A stretch of DNA of 17,905 nt from Pseudoluteimonas sp044226035 (GCA_044226035.1 JBGAHT010000054.1:1-17905), one strand, 5' to 3'; counted from the first letter of the stretch, positions 6,315 through 13,493 are shown. Program-made: numbers and translations. The notes: generated by a model not told the origin, from the letters alone.

Positions 6315-7148
6315 TCATGGTTTTCGGCCCAACGTCACCCGATCGCGTCCTTCGAGATCGCGCTCGGTCGCAATGTTGGCGAATCCCGCTTCATGCAGCA
6401 GCGCGCGCACCGCCCCGCCCTGTTCCCAGCCGTGTTCGAGCAGCAGCCAGCCGCCGGCGCGCAAATGCGCGGGCGCGGCGCGGACGATGGCGCGGATCGC
6501 GTCGAGGCCATCGCTTCCCGAGGACAACGCGGACGGCGGTTCGAAACGCAAATCGCCCTCGTCGAGATGCGGATCGCCGAGCGCGATGTAGGGCGGATTG
6601 CTGGCGACCAGGTCGAAGCGCTCGCCATGCAGCGGCGCCAGCCAGTCGCCGTGGCGGAATTCGACGTTGCCGATGCGATGGCGCCGCGCGTTGCCGCGCG
6701 CGACTTCGAGCGCGGCTTCGCTGGCGTCGGTGGCGACCACGCGCGCGCGCGGGCGTTCCTTCGCGATGGCGAGCGCGATGGCGCCGCTGCCGGTGCCGAG
6801 GTCGGCGACGCGCGCCTCGGCATCGGCCGGAATGCGTTCCAGCGCGAGTTCGACCAGCAATTCGGTTTCCGGGCGCGGCACCAGCGTCGCCGGCGTGACC
6901 GCGAGGTCGAGGGTCCAGAACCCGCGCGAGCCGGTCAGGTAGGCCACGGGCTCGCCCGCCGCGCGGCGTTCGACCAGCGCCGTGAACCGCAGCGCGTCGG
7001 CGGCCGCGATGCCGTCATCGCCATGCGCCAGCAGCCAGGTGCGCGAACGCCCCAGCGCATGCGCGAGCAGCAGGTCGGCGTCGGCCGGGTCGATGCGCCG
7101 ACAGGCCTGCGCCAGCAGGCCCGCGACGGTGTGGGGAAGCGGATTCAT
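6315..7148 (-). CDS. prmC: Peptide chain release factor N5-glutamine methyltransferase
   Basis: A 277-residue SAM-dependent methyltransferase that modifies the glutamine of the GGQ motif in release factors RF1 and RF2, raising termination efficiency. The N-terminal helical domain carries the RF-binding part (AGEPVAYLTGSRGFWTLDL, about 64-82). The SAM-binding loop is ADLGTGSGAIAL (115-126) and the catalytic NPPY is at 184-187, which marks glutamine methylation. Length matches E. coli PrmC (277). It is not next to prfA here, unlike in E. coli, and faces away from ahpC. The ATG at 7148 lacks a Shine-Dalgarno sequence; a TACCAT hexamer lies exactly six bases upstream. Confidence 0.95.
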   Translation of the reverse strand: MNPLPHTVAGLLAQACRRIDPADADLLLAHALGRSRTWLLAHGDDGIAAADALRFTALVERRAAGEPVAYLTGSRGFWTLDLAVTPATLVPRPETELLVELALERIPADAEARVADLGTGSGAIALAIAKERPRARVVATDASEAALEVARGNARRHRIGNVEFRHGDWLAPLHGERFDLVASNPPYIALGDPHLDEGDLRFEPPSALSSGSDGLDAIRAIVRAAPAHLRAGGWLLLEHGWEQGGAVRALLHEAGFANIATERDLEGRDRVTLGRKP

Positions 7149-7154
7149 CCGGAA

Positions 7155-7160
7155 ATGGTA
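7155..7160 (-). promoter_or_regulatory. -10-like TACCAT six bases before prmC ATG
   Basis: On the minus strand TACCAT (TANNNT, four of six consensus matches) is followed by exactly six bases and the prmC ATG, with no Shine-Dalgarno sequence. Read as a candidate leaderless promoter. Confidence 0.35.
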
Positions 7161-7203
7161 GCGAGGCTTGGCATCGGGCTAACCGGCCACCCTCTAAACT
7201 ATG

Positions 7204-7240
7204 ATAGTCGCAGGCTATCAATCATATTCCAACAATCGAT
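7204..7240 (+). promoter_or_regulatory. OxyR-type binding site upstream of ahpC
   Basis: The first half, ATAG-N7-CTAT (7204-7218), matches the OxyR consensus exactly. After seven bases comes a degenerate second half, ATTC-N7-CGAT (7226-7240), with the spacing of the known 37-base OxyR footprint. A possible ahpC promoter follows: TTTTCA (7240-7245) as -35, an 18-base spacer, and TAGGCT (7264-7269) as -10. A -35 touching the site's end is where an activating OxyR tetramer would contact RNA polymerase. The region is notably AT-rich for this genome. OxyR is encoded downstream in the same block. Confidence 0.7.
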
Positions 7241-7311
7241 TTTCATTATCGATCGCGCCGGCCTAGGCTGGCATCCGTTCGATCCACACCCACCCACGAG
7301 AGGATTCCGAA

Positions 7312-7875
7312 ATGTCCCTGATCAACACCCAGGTCCAGCCGTTCAAGGCCAACGCCTACAAGGACGGCAAGTTCATCGAAGTCACCGACAAGGACCTGCA
7401 GGGCAAGTGGTCCGTGGTGATCTTCATGCCGGCCGCCTTCACCTTCAATTGCCCGACCGAGATCGAGGACGCCGCCGAGCATTACGCCGAGTTCCAGAAG
7501 GCCGGCGCCGAGGTCTACATCGTCACCACCGACACCCATTTCTCGCACAAGGTCTGGCACGAGACCTCGCCGGCGGTGGGCAAGGCGAAGTTCGCGCTGG
7601 TTGGCGACCCGACCCACGCGCTGAGCAAGGCGTTCGACGTGCTGATCCCGGAAGAAGGCCTGGCCCTGCGCGGCACCTTCATCATCGACCCGAGCGGCAC
7701 GATCAAGACGCTGGAGATCCACGACAACGCCATCGCCCGCGACGTCACCGAGACCGTGCGCAAGCTCAAGGCCGCGCAGTTCGTCGCCAGCCACCCGGGC
7801 GAGGTGTGCCCGGCGAAGTGGAAGGAAGGCGAGAAGACGATCAAGCCTTCGCTGGAACTGGTCGGCAAGATCTGA
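7312..7875 (+). CDS. ahpC: Alkyl hydroperoxide reductase subunit C (peroxiredoxin)
   Basis: A 187-residue typical 2-Cys peroxiredoxin of the AhpC/Prx1 group, which reduces hydrogen peroxide, organic peroxides and peroxynitrite in the cytoplasm and is recycled by AhpF. The peroxidatic cysteine is C47 in PAAFTFNCPTE; the resolving cysteine is C166 in HPGEVCPAKWKEGE, in the usual place near the C-terminus. The enteric form of the first motif is PADFTFVCPTE; the A and N variants here are, as I recall, also found in Xanthomonas. The GD-P motif (LVGDPTHALSKAF) and the start MSLINTQVQPF are typical. The ATG at 7312 has GAGAGGA seven bases upstream. Expression is probably OxyR-controlled through 7204-7240. 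Confidence 0.97.
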   Translation: MSLINTQVQPFKANAYKDGKFIEVTDKDLQGKWSVVIFMPAAFTFNCPTEIEDAAEHYAEFQKAGAEVYIVTTDTHFSHKVWHETSPAVGKAKFALVGDPTHALSKAFDVLIPEEGLALRGTFIIDPSGTIKTLEIHDNAIARDVTETVRKLKAAQFVASHPGEVCPAKWKEGEKTIKPSLELVGKI

Positions 7876-7999
7876 TTGCACCTGCTGCGCTCGCGGCTTC
7901 TTCGCCGCGCGCTGCTCGGAAGCGTCATGGACTTCATGTCCACTCCGCTTCCTGCGCTGCGAGGCGGCTTCGAATCCGCTTCGCTCGCAACGGTGCAAT
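7875..7999. repeat. 125-bp imperfect palindrome between ahpC and ahpF
   Basis: Outer arms ATTGCACC (7875-7882) and GGTGCAAT (7992-7999), middle arms of lower similarity, and a core of GGAAGCG (7918-7924), TGGAC (7928-7932), GTCCA (7938-7942) and CGCTTCC (7946-7952) share nearly the same centre (7935-7937). The core folds as a 7+5 base-pair stem with a symmetric three-by-three internal loop. It starts at the last base of the ahpC stop codon. It could be a mobile palindromic element and could act on the ahpC-ahpF transcript. Confidence 0.65.
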
Positions 8000-8007
8000 G
8001 CCTCCTG

Positions 8008-8041
8008 CCCTCTCCCATCCCGGGAGAGGGTTGGGATGAGG
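8008..8041. repeat. CCCTCTCCC/GGGAGAGGG intergenic repeat hairpin
   Basis: CCCTCTCCC (8008-8016) and GGGAGAGGG (8022-8030) form a perfect nine-base-pair stem with a five-base loop, followed by TTGGGATGAGG. This is the widespread 'CCCTCTCCC...GGGAGAGGGTTGGG' intergenic repeat. There is no T tract, but it may weaken read-through from ahpC to ahpF or protect the ahpC mRNA end. Confidence 0.7.
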
Positions 8042-8134
8042 GCGATCCCGCATCGTCCTGACCCCAACCTTCTTCGCTTCCCTCTGCGCCGCGTGCTGCC
8101 GAGTGGCAATGCTCGTACGCAACTGGAGTCCACC

Positions 8135-9718
8135 ATGCTCGACACCGAACTCAAGTCCCAACTCGCCGCCTACCTCGAGAAGCTGCAGCAGCCGATCGAG
8201 CTGGTCGCCTCGCTGGACGATTCGGACGCTTCGCGCGAACTCGACGCGCTGCTCGCCGACATCGCCGCGCTGTCGCCGAAGATCTCGCGCGCCGGCGGCG
8301 ACGACGCGCGCAAGCCCTCGTTCCTGATCCGCCGCGTCGGCACCGACGTCGCGGTCGGCTTCGCCGGCATCCCGCTCGGCCACGAATTCACCTCGCTGGT
8401 GCTGGCGCTGCTGCAGGTCGGCGGGCATCCGGTGAGGATCGACGACGCGCTGGCCGAACAGGTGCGCAACCTGCCCGGCGACTACGCGTTCGAAACCTAC
8501 ATGTCGCTGCATTGCCAGAGCTGCCCGGACACGGTGCAGGCGCTGAACGCGATGAGCGTGTTGAACCCGCGCATCCGCCACGTCGCCATCGACGGCGCGC
8601 TGTTCCAGGCCGAGGTCGAGGCGAAGGAGATCCTTTCCGTCCCGACGATCTACATGAACGGCGCCGAGTTCGACGCCGGCCGCCTGTCCATCGAACAGAT
8701 CCTGGCCAGGCTCGACACCGGCGCCGCGGCGCGCGCGGCCGAGGCGCTGAAGGACGCGGCGCCGTTCGACGTGCTGATCGTCGGCGGCGGCCCGGCCGGC
8801 GCGGCGGCGGCGATCTACGCCGCGCGCAAGGGCATCCGCACCGGCATCGTCACCGAGCGCTTCGGCGGCCAGGTGCTGGACACCATGGCGATCGAGAACT
8901 TCCCCTCGGTCGAATACACCGAAGGCCCGAAGCTCGCGGCCTCGCTGGAGGCGCACGTGCGCCAGTACGGGGTCGAAGTCATCGCCGCGCAGAAGGCGAA
9001 GGCGCTGCATCCGGCCGCGCGCGAAGGCGAACACGCCGGCGTCGAGCTCGAAAGCGGCGCGACGCTCCGGGCGAAGACCGTGATCCTCAGCCCCGGCGCG
9101 CGTTGGCGCCAGACCGGCGTGCCCGGCGAAAGCGAACACCGCAACAAGGGCGTGACCTATTGCCCGCACTGCGACGGCCCGCTGTTCAAGGGCAAGAAGG
9201 TCGCGGTGATCGGCGGCGGCAATTCCGGCGTGGAAGCGGCCATCGACCTGGCCGGCATCGTCGAGCACGTCACCCTGCTCGAATTCGACGGCAAGCTGCG
9301 CGCCGACGACGTGCTGCAGCGCAAGCTGCGCAGCCTGCCGAACGCGACCGTGCACGTGAACGCGCAGACCACCGAGATGCGCGGCGACGGCAGCAAGCTG
9401 CAGTCGCTGCACTTCACCGACCGCAGCAGCGGCGAATCGCGCCAGGTCGAACTCGCTGGCGTGTTCGTGCAGATCGGCCTGCTGCCCAACACCGAATGGC
9501 TGAAGGGCGCGGTGGCGCTCTCGCCGCGCGGCGAAATCGAGATCGACGACCGCGGCCACACCAACGTCCCGGGCGTGTTCGCCGCCGGCGACGCGACCAC
9601 CGAGCCGTTCAAGCAGATTGTCGTCGCGATGGGCGCGGGCTCGACCGCGGCGCTGTCCGCGTTCGACTTCCTGATCCGGCATTCGGCGCCGGCCGATGCC
9701 GAGGCGAAGGCGGCCTGA
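8135..9718 (+). CDS. ahpF: Alkyl hydroperoxide reductase subunit F
   Basis: A 527-residue flavoprotein that passes electrons from NADH through FAD and two disulfides to AhpC. Domains in order: a double thioredoxin-fold N-terminal domain with the redox pair C127/C130 in SLHCQSCPDTVQ; an FAD-binding segment beginning VLIVGGGPAGAAAA (213-226); an NADH-binding segment with GGGNSGVEAA between residues 360 and 369; and the thioredoxin-reductase-type redox centre C343/C346 in TYCPHCDGPLF. The FAD-closing GVFAAGDATTEPFKQI stands near the C-terminus. Length agrees with the family (about 520). The ATG at 8135 has GGAG seven bases upstream. It follows ahpC after a 259-base repeat-filled gap and precedes oxyR by three bases, so ahpF and oxyR are one transcript. 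Confidence 0.97.
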   Translation: MLDTELKSQLAAYLEKLQQPIELVASLDDSDASRELDALLADIAALSPKISRAGGDDARKPSFLIRRVGTDVAVGFAGIPLGHEFTSLVLALLQVGGHPVRIDDALAEQVRNLPGDYAFETYMSLHCQSCPDTVQALNAMSVLNPRIRHVAIDGALFQAEVEAKEILSVPTIYMNGAEFDAGRLSIEQILARLDTGAAARAAEALKDAAPFDVLIVGGGPAGAAAAIYAARKGIRTGIVTERFGGQVLDTMAIENFPSVEYTEGPKLAASLEAHVRQYGVEVIAAQKAKALHPAAREGEHAGVELESGATLRAKTVILSPGARWRQTGVPGESEHRNKGVTYCPHCDGPLFKGKKVAVIGGGNSGVEAAIDLAGIVEHVTLLEFDGKLRADDVLQRKLRSLPNATVHVNAQTTEMRGDGSKLQSLHFTDRSSGESRQVELAGVFVQIGLLPNTEWLKGAVALSPRGEIEIDDRGHTNVPGVFAAGDATTEPFKQIVVAMGAGSTAALSAFDFLIRHSAPADAEAKAA

Positions 9719-9721
9719 GCG

Positions 9722-10678
9722 ATGAACCTGCGCGACCTGAAATACCTCGTCGCGCTCGCCGACCACCGCCATTTCGGCAAGGCCGCCGACGCCAGCTTCG
9801 TCAGCCAGCCGACGCTGTCGACGCAGATCAGGAAGCTCGAGGACGAACTGGGCGTGGCGCTGGTCGAACGCGCGCCGCGCAAGGTGATGCTGACGCCGGT
9901 CGGGCGCGAAGTGGTCGAACGCGCGCGGCGGATCGTGGCCGAAGTCGAGCAGCTGGGCGAAGTCGCGCGCCGCAACCGCGATCCCGAGGCCGGCAGCGTG
10001 CGCCTGGGCCTGTTCCCGACGCTCGGCCCCTACCTGCTGCCGCACGTGGTGCCGCGCATCCGCAAGCGCTTCCCGCAGCTGGAACTGCTGCTGGTGGAGG
10101 AAAAGAGCGACGTGCTGCTGCAGCGCCTGCGCGAAGGCACGCTCGATGCCGCGCTGCTCGCGCTGCCGCTGCACGACGACCAGCTGCACGCGGAATTCCT
10201 GTTCGAGGAACCGTTCCTGCTGGCGGTGCCCGAATCGCATCCGCTGGCTTCACACGGACCGCTCGCGCTCGACGACCTTTCCGCGCAGACCCTGTTGCTG
10301 CTCGAGGACGGGCACTGCCTGCGCGACCAGGCGCTGGACGTGTGCCGCAACGCCGGCGCCGGCGAGAACGGCGGCTTCCGCGCGACCAGCCTGGAAACGC
10401 TGCGGCAGATGGTCGCGGCCAACGTCGGCGTCACCCTGCTGCCCTCGCTGGCGGTGAAGCCGCCGGTGGCGCGGTCCGACGCGATCCGGTTGCTGCCGTT
10501 CCGCGACCCGCAGCCGAGCCGGCGCATCGCGATGGCGTGGCGGCGCAGTTCGGCGATGTCCGCCTTCCTCCTGCAGCTCGCCGATGAGTTCAAGCGCCTG
10601 CCGCGGGAACTGCTCGCGGTCGATGTGCCTGAGCACGCGCCGAAGAAAGCGCGTGCATCCAGAGGCAAGCGGACCTAG
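9722..10678 (+). CDS. oxyR: Peroxide-sensing LysR-type regulator OxyR
   Basis: A 318-residue LysR-type transcription factor. The N-terminal winged helix-turn-helix is residues 1-60 (MNLRDLKYLVALADHRHFGKAA with the recognition helix SQPTLSTQIRKLE), followed by the linker helix and a periplasmic-binding-protein-like sensor domain. The redox cysteines are C199 in LLEDGHCLRDQ and C208 in ALDVCRN, the same numbers as in E. coli OxyR, where they form the activating disulfide. This makes OxyR clearly more likely than another LysR protein. It starts three bases after ahpF stops, using purine-rich sequence inside the ahpF end, which suggests translational coupling. The likely target is the site before ahpC, so the regulator would feed back on its own cluster. 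The basic C-terminal tail (KKARASRGKRT) is longer than in E. coli. Confidence 0.96.
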   Translation: MNLRDLKYLVALADHRHFGKAADASFVSQPTLSTQIRKLEDELGVALVERAPRKVMLTPVGREVVERARRIVAEVEQLGEVARRNRDPEAGSVRLGLFPTLGPYLLPHVVPRIRKRFPQLELLLVEEKSDVLLQRLREGTLDAALLALPLHDDQLHAEFLFEEPFLLAVPESHPLASHGPLALDDLSAQTLLLLEDGHCLRDQALDVCRNAGAGENGGFRATSLETLRQMVAANVGVTLLPSLAVKPPVARSDAIRLLPFRDPQPSRRIAMAWRRSSAMSAFLLQLADEFKRLPRELLAVDVPEHAPKKARASRGKRT

Positions 10679-10681
10679 CCT
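10676..10681 (+). promoter_or_regulatory. TAGCCT six bases before the ORF after oxyR
   Basis: TAGCCT overlaps the oxyR stop codon and lies exactly six bases before the ATG at 10688. It fits TANNNT but is the weakest of five such cases, since the gene could equally be read through from oxyR. No Shine-Dalgarno sequence is present. Confidence 0.2.
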
Positions 10682-10687
10682 GCGCGG

Positions 10688-11335
10688 ATGAGCCTGCGCA
10701 ACCTGCTGGTCGCCATGATCCTGCTGGCCATCGCCGGCTGGTGGTTCTCGCCGCATTCCCCGCGCGTGCCCGCGCCGCCGAAACACGCCGACGCCGCGGC
10801 CCATGCCGGATGCCCGTTGCCGCCGCTGGTCGCGCGCGGACAGGCGCCGTTGCAGAGCGAGGCGCCCGCATCGATGGCGCCGTTCCGGCTCGAGGGCGCG
10901 GACCTGCAACCGCTGGCCGGTTTCAGCGTGGATGCGCGCGTGCTCTCGCGCGAGGACTACAGCCTCGGCCGCGAAGCGGAGTATTCGCCCACCGACCTCG
11001 CCCTCGGCTGGGGTCGCATGGGGGATGAGGCCGTGCTCGATCGTCTCGATATCAGCCAGTCCTCGCGCTGGTACCACTACCGCTGGCGCGGCGACCCGCC
11101 GATTCCGCCCCAGGAGATCATCCAATCAAGCGCGAACATGCACATGATCCCGTCCGACCGCACGGTGGCCTCCACGCTGCACGAGGTGAAGCCGGGCCAG
11201 CGCGTGCGCATCGATGGCTGGCTGGTGCAGGTCGATGCCAACGACGGCTGGCATTGGCGCAGCTCGACCAGCCGCAACGACACCGGCAGCGGCGCCTGCG
11301 AGGTCGTCTACGTGTGCTCGATTTCGCGCGAATGA
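10688..11335 (+). CDS. Membrane-anchored or secreted protein of unknown function after oxyR
   Basis: A 215-residue protein with one N-terminal hydrophobic segment (about 5-20, NLLVAMILLAIAGWWF) acting as signal anchor, then a proline/alanine-rich linker (21-60) and a compact domain (about 70-213). Conserved-looking marks in the domain are LAGFSVDARVLSREDYSLG, TDLALGWGRMGD, SQSSRWYHYRW, IIQSSANMHMIPS and KPGQRVRIDGWLVQVD, the last with the look of an OB-like barrel strand pair. Similar small domains with 'ALGWGRMAD' and 'ANMHM' patterns occur as hypothetical proteins in proteobacteria; I know no function. The start is nine bases after oxyR's stop, so cotranscription with ahpF-oxyR is likely. 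In X. campestris an 'orfX' of unknown function follows ahpF-oxyR; I cannot tell whether this is its orthologue. Confidence 0.75.
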   Translation: MSLRNLLVAMILLAIAGWWFSPHSPRVPAPPKHADAAAHAGCPLPPLVARGQAPLQSEAPASMAPFRLEGADLQPLAGFSVDARVLSREDYSLGREAEYSPTDLALGWGRMGDEAVLDRLDISQSSRWYHYRWRGDPPIPPQEIIQSSANMHMIPSDRTVASTLHEVKPGQRVRIDGWLVQVDANDGWHWRSSTSRNDTGSGACEVVYVCSISRE

Positions 11336-11378
11336 CCGCGGCGGACGCGATCGCCGGGTTTGCGCGATGATGCCGGCC

Positions 11379-12359
11379 ATGCAACGGTTCCCGCCGATCC
11401 TCGCGCTGGCCTGCGCCCTGCTCGCCCCGCCCGCGCTTGCCGCGCCGCGCGAGGTCGACATGGTCTTCGTCGGCGACGTGATGGTGGCCGAGATCCCGGG
11501 CCAGCTGATCGCCAGGGGCGTCGATCCGCTCGCGCCCTTCGGCAAGCTGCTGGACGCGCACGACCTGCGCATCGGCAACCTCGAATGCGTGGTCGCCACC
11601 GGCGGCACGGCCGAGGCCAAGCCCTTCACCTTCCGCGCGGATCCGGACGTGTTGCCGGTGCTGAAGCACCATTTCGACGCGATGTCGGTGGCGAACAACC
11701 ATTCCGGCGATTTCGGCAAGGACGCCTTCGCCGAGGAACTGGGACTGATGCGCAAGGCCGGGCTGCCGTATTTCGGCGGCGGCATCGACGCGACCGAGGC
11801 GCACAAGCCGCTGATCCTCGAACGCAACGGGCTGCGCATCGCGCTGCTCGGCTACGTCGAGTTCAAGCCGCGTTCGTTCGAGGCCGGCGCGCACCTGCCG
11901 GGCGTCGCGTGGAGCGGCGAAGACGACCAGGTGATCGAGGACATCGCCGCCGCGCGCCGCGACTACCACGCCGACATCGTGATCCCGTACATGCACTGGG
12001 GCTGGGAAGAGGAGCCCAACCCCAGCCCGCGCCTGCGCGAATTCGCGCGGCGGATGATCGACGCCGGCGCCGACATGGTGGTCGGCGGCCACCCGCACGT
12101 GACCCAGGGCGCGGAAATGTACAAGGGCAAGCCGATCGTCTACAGCCTCGGCAACTTCCTGTTCAACAGCTTCGACACCGAGGCGACCACCACCGGCTGG
12201 GTGCTGTCGGCGCGGATCGGCCGCGACGGCGTGCGCACATGGCGAACCTACGTGGCCAGGCTCGACGCAGACGGCGTGCCGCATCCCGCGTTCGACAAAT
12301 CCAGCCCCTGCGGCCGCGCCGGCGACGCCGAGGTCCGCTCCTGCAAGGGCGCGCCATGA
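11379..12359 (+). CDS. Secreted CapA-family metallophosphatase-like protein
   Basis: A 326-residue protein with a signal peptide (MQRFPPILALACALLAPPALA, likely cut near residue 21) and one CapA/PgsA domain of the calcineurin-like metallophosphatase fold. Likely metal and active-site residues: D33 in VFVGDVMV, E69 in IGNLECVV, NNH at 106-108 in SVANNHSGDFG, H206 in YMHWGWEEEP, and H238/H240 in VVGGHPHVTQG; YSLGNFLF (255-262) closes the domain. CapA proteins take part in poly-gamma-glutamate synthesis in Bacillus, but many proteobacterial members stand alone. No PgsB/PgsC partner is nearby here, so capsule synthesis is not implied. ATGs at 11367 and 11370 are alternative starts; none has a clear ribosome-binding site, and 11379 gives the most typical signal peptide. 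The stop overlaps the next start (ATGA). Confidence 0.85.
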   Translation: MQRFPPILALACALLAPPALAAPREVDMVFVGDVMVAEIPGQLIARGVDPLAPFGKLLDAHDLRIGNLECVVATGGTAEAKPFTFRADPDVLPVLKHHFDAMSVANNHSGDFGKDAFAEELGLMRKAGLPYFGGGIDATEAHKPLILERNGLRIALLGYVEFKPRSFEAGAHLPGVAWSGEDDQVIEDIAAARRDYHADIVIPYMHWGWEEEPNPSPRLREFARRMIDAGADMVVGGHPHVTQGAEMYKGKPIVYSLGNFLFNSFDTEATTTGWVLSARIGRDGVRTWRTYVARLDADGVPHPAFDKSSPCGRAGDAEVRSCKGAP

Positions 12360-12808
12360 AGCGCGTCGCCGCGTTCGCCGTGCTGGCGCTGGCCTGCGCC
12401 GAGACGATGGCCTCGGGCGTGCGCTGCCACGTGATCTACGGCGGCGAGAACTTCACCGTCGACGCGACCCCGACCAGCGATCCCTACCGCGTGGAAAGCG
12501 TGAAGATCGGGCGCTATTTCGAGTTCAAGCTGGTCTACGCGAAATTGCCGGTGACCGGGGAGTCGATCAAGGCCTACGTCTACGGCGTTTCCACCGGCAC
12601 GCCGGTGCCGATCCACCAGGCCACGTGGCGCCCGCCGTTCGACCCGCGCGCCGACGGATGGGGCTTCACCGGCTTCCACTCGCTGTACGAACCGAGCAAG
12701 AGCAGCGAGTTCCAGTACTGGTGCCGGTATTTCGCCGGCGAGCTTCCCGCGACTCAGGCGCCAATGCCGACCGGGCAACTCACGCCGGTGCCGCCCAAAC
12801 CGCAGTAA
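12356..12808 (+). CDS. Small secreted protein of unknown function coupled to CapA-like gene
   Basis: A 150-residue protein starting in the ATGA overlap with the CapA-like gene, so translation is probably coupled. The signal peptide is MKRVAAFAVLALACAETMAS, with a likely cut near residue 20. The mature part is beta-rich (FTVDATPTSDPYRVESVKIGRYFEFKLVYA, split here by no obvious repeat) with two cysteines, C24 and C123, placed to form an end-to-end disulfide, and a proline-rich tail (131-150). I do not recognise a family. The last 55 bases lie antisense to the end of msrA; the tail is low-complexity, which fits a 3' end extended into the neighbouring gene. The paired context suggests a periplasmic partner of the CapA-like protein, which is inference. 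Confidence 0.7.
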   Translation: MKRVAAFAVLALACAETMASGVRCHVIYGGENFTVDATPTSDPYRVESVKIGRYFEFKLVYAKLPVTGESIKAYVYGVSTGTPVPIHQATWRPPFDPRADGWGFTGFHSLYEPSKSSEFQYWCRYFAGELPATQAPMPTGQLTPVPPKPQ

Positions 12809-13404
12809 CCCATCGGGTTCTTGGCCAAGTATTGCTGGTGCTCGTCCTCGGCGTAGAAGAACGCCGGCGCGGGAAACACGATCTCGGTGGTGACGTCGCC
12901 GTAGCCGGCCGCGCGCAGGCGTTGCTGGAACGCGTCGCGGCTGGCGATGGCGGCATCGTATTGCGCCTGCGTGCTGCAGTAGATCGTGGAGCGGTACTGG
13001 GTGCCGGCGTCGTTACCCTGGCGCATGCCCTGGGTGGGATCGTGGCTTTCCCAGAACGTCTTCAGCAGCGCGTCGAACGACACCCGCGCCGGGTCGTAGG
13101 CGACCAGCACCACTTCGGCGTGGCCGGTTTCGCCCGAACACACTTCGCGATAGGTCGGGTTCGGCGTGTAGCCGCCGGCATAGCCGACCGCGGTGGTCTC
13201 GACGCCCGGGATCGACCAGAACTTGCGTTCCGCGCCCCAGAAGCAGCCCATGCCGAACTGCACGGTCTGCAGGCCGCTGAACTCGCCGGCGATCGGGCGG
13301 CCGTGCACGTGGTGCGCGTTGCGCACCGGCATCGGCGTGTCCCGGCCGGGCAGCGCGCGCGCCGGGTCGACCATGCGTTGCTTGTGGGCGCCGATGCCGA
13401 GCAT
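12754..13404 (-). CDS. msrA: Peptide methionine-S-sulfoxide reductase A
   Basis: A 216-residue enzyme that repairs the S-form of methionine sulfoxide in proteins and free methionine, using thioredoxin. The catalytic cysteine is C54 in FGMGCFWGAE; the resolving cysteines are C201 and C210 in MGYCGLGGTGVSCPVG at the C-terminus. VGYAGGYTPNPTYREVCSGETGHAEVV and WESHDPTQGMRQGNDAGTQYRS are standard family stretches. The N-terminal extension (about 1-45, MLGIGAHKQRMVDPARALPG) is that of the longer MsrA form also found in E. coli and Xanthomonas. I chose 13404 because AAGGAG lies six bases upstream; a longer reading to 13503 runs through a non-coding repeat. The C-terminal codons overlap the convergent secreted-protein gene by 55 bases. 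Confidence 0.96.
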   Translation of the reverse strand: MLGIGAHKQRMVDPARALPGRDTPMPVRNAHHVHGRPIAGEFSGLQTVQFGMGCFWGAERKFWSIPGVETTAVGYAGGYTPNPTYREVCSGETGHAEVVLVAYDPARVSFDALLKTFWESHDPTQGMRQGNDAGTQYRSTIYCSTQAQYDAAIASRDAFQQRLRAAGYGDVTTEIVFPAPAFFYAEDEHQQYLAKNPMGYCGLGGTGVSCPVGIGA

Positions 13405-13428
13405 GTCGTTCTCCTTCGAAATCCGCTT

Positions 13429-13452
13429 GTCATCCCCGCGCAGGCGGGGATC
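13429..13452. repeat. GTCATCCCCGCG-type intergenic repeat (single hairpin)
   Basis: ATCCCCGC (13432-13439) and GCGGGGAT (13444-13451) form an eight-base-pair hairpin with a GCAG loop, preceded by GTC. It is one arm of the same dispersed family as the pair at 6228-6311. It lies 25 bases upstream of the msrA start. Confidence 0.65.
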
Positions 13453-13474
13453 GCTCCCGGATATGCGGACGCTG

Positions 13475-13489
13475 CCGCGCCGATCAAGC
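13475..13489 (+). repeat. 15-bp direct repeat, copy 1
   Basis: CCGCGCCGATCAAGC occurs here and again at 13539-13553. The second copy covers the end of the EamA transporter gene; this copy is outside any gene. Between them sits the 13494-13530 palindromic element. Confidence 0.6.
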
Positions 13490-13493
13490 CGCA

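Noticed and set aside
6177..6330. Coding reading through the spacer between pip and prmC (RHPGESRDP type peptide)
   Set aside because: This peptide is the translation of the CGTCATCCCGGCG repeat pair, a common false coding signal.
7876..8061. Small rightward frame (about 61 codons) between ahpC and ahpF
   Set aside because: It lies wholly in palindromic repeats and has no ribosome-binding site.
7934..10240. Long leftward open frame of about 768 codons opposite ahpF and oxyR
   Set aside because: Antisense to two unmistakable genes, no family motif, no start signals; a GC-rich shadow.
11379..12359. Capsule or poly-gamma-glutamate biosynthesis locus
   Set aside because: Only the CapA-like domain is present; no ligase or membrane partner genes adjoin it.
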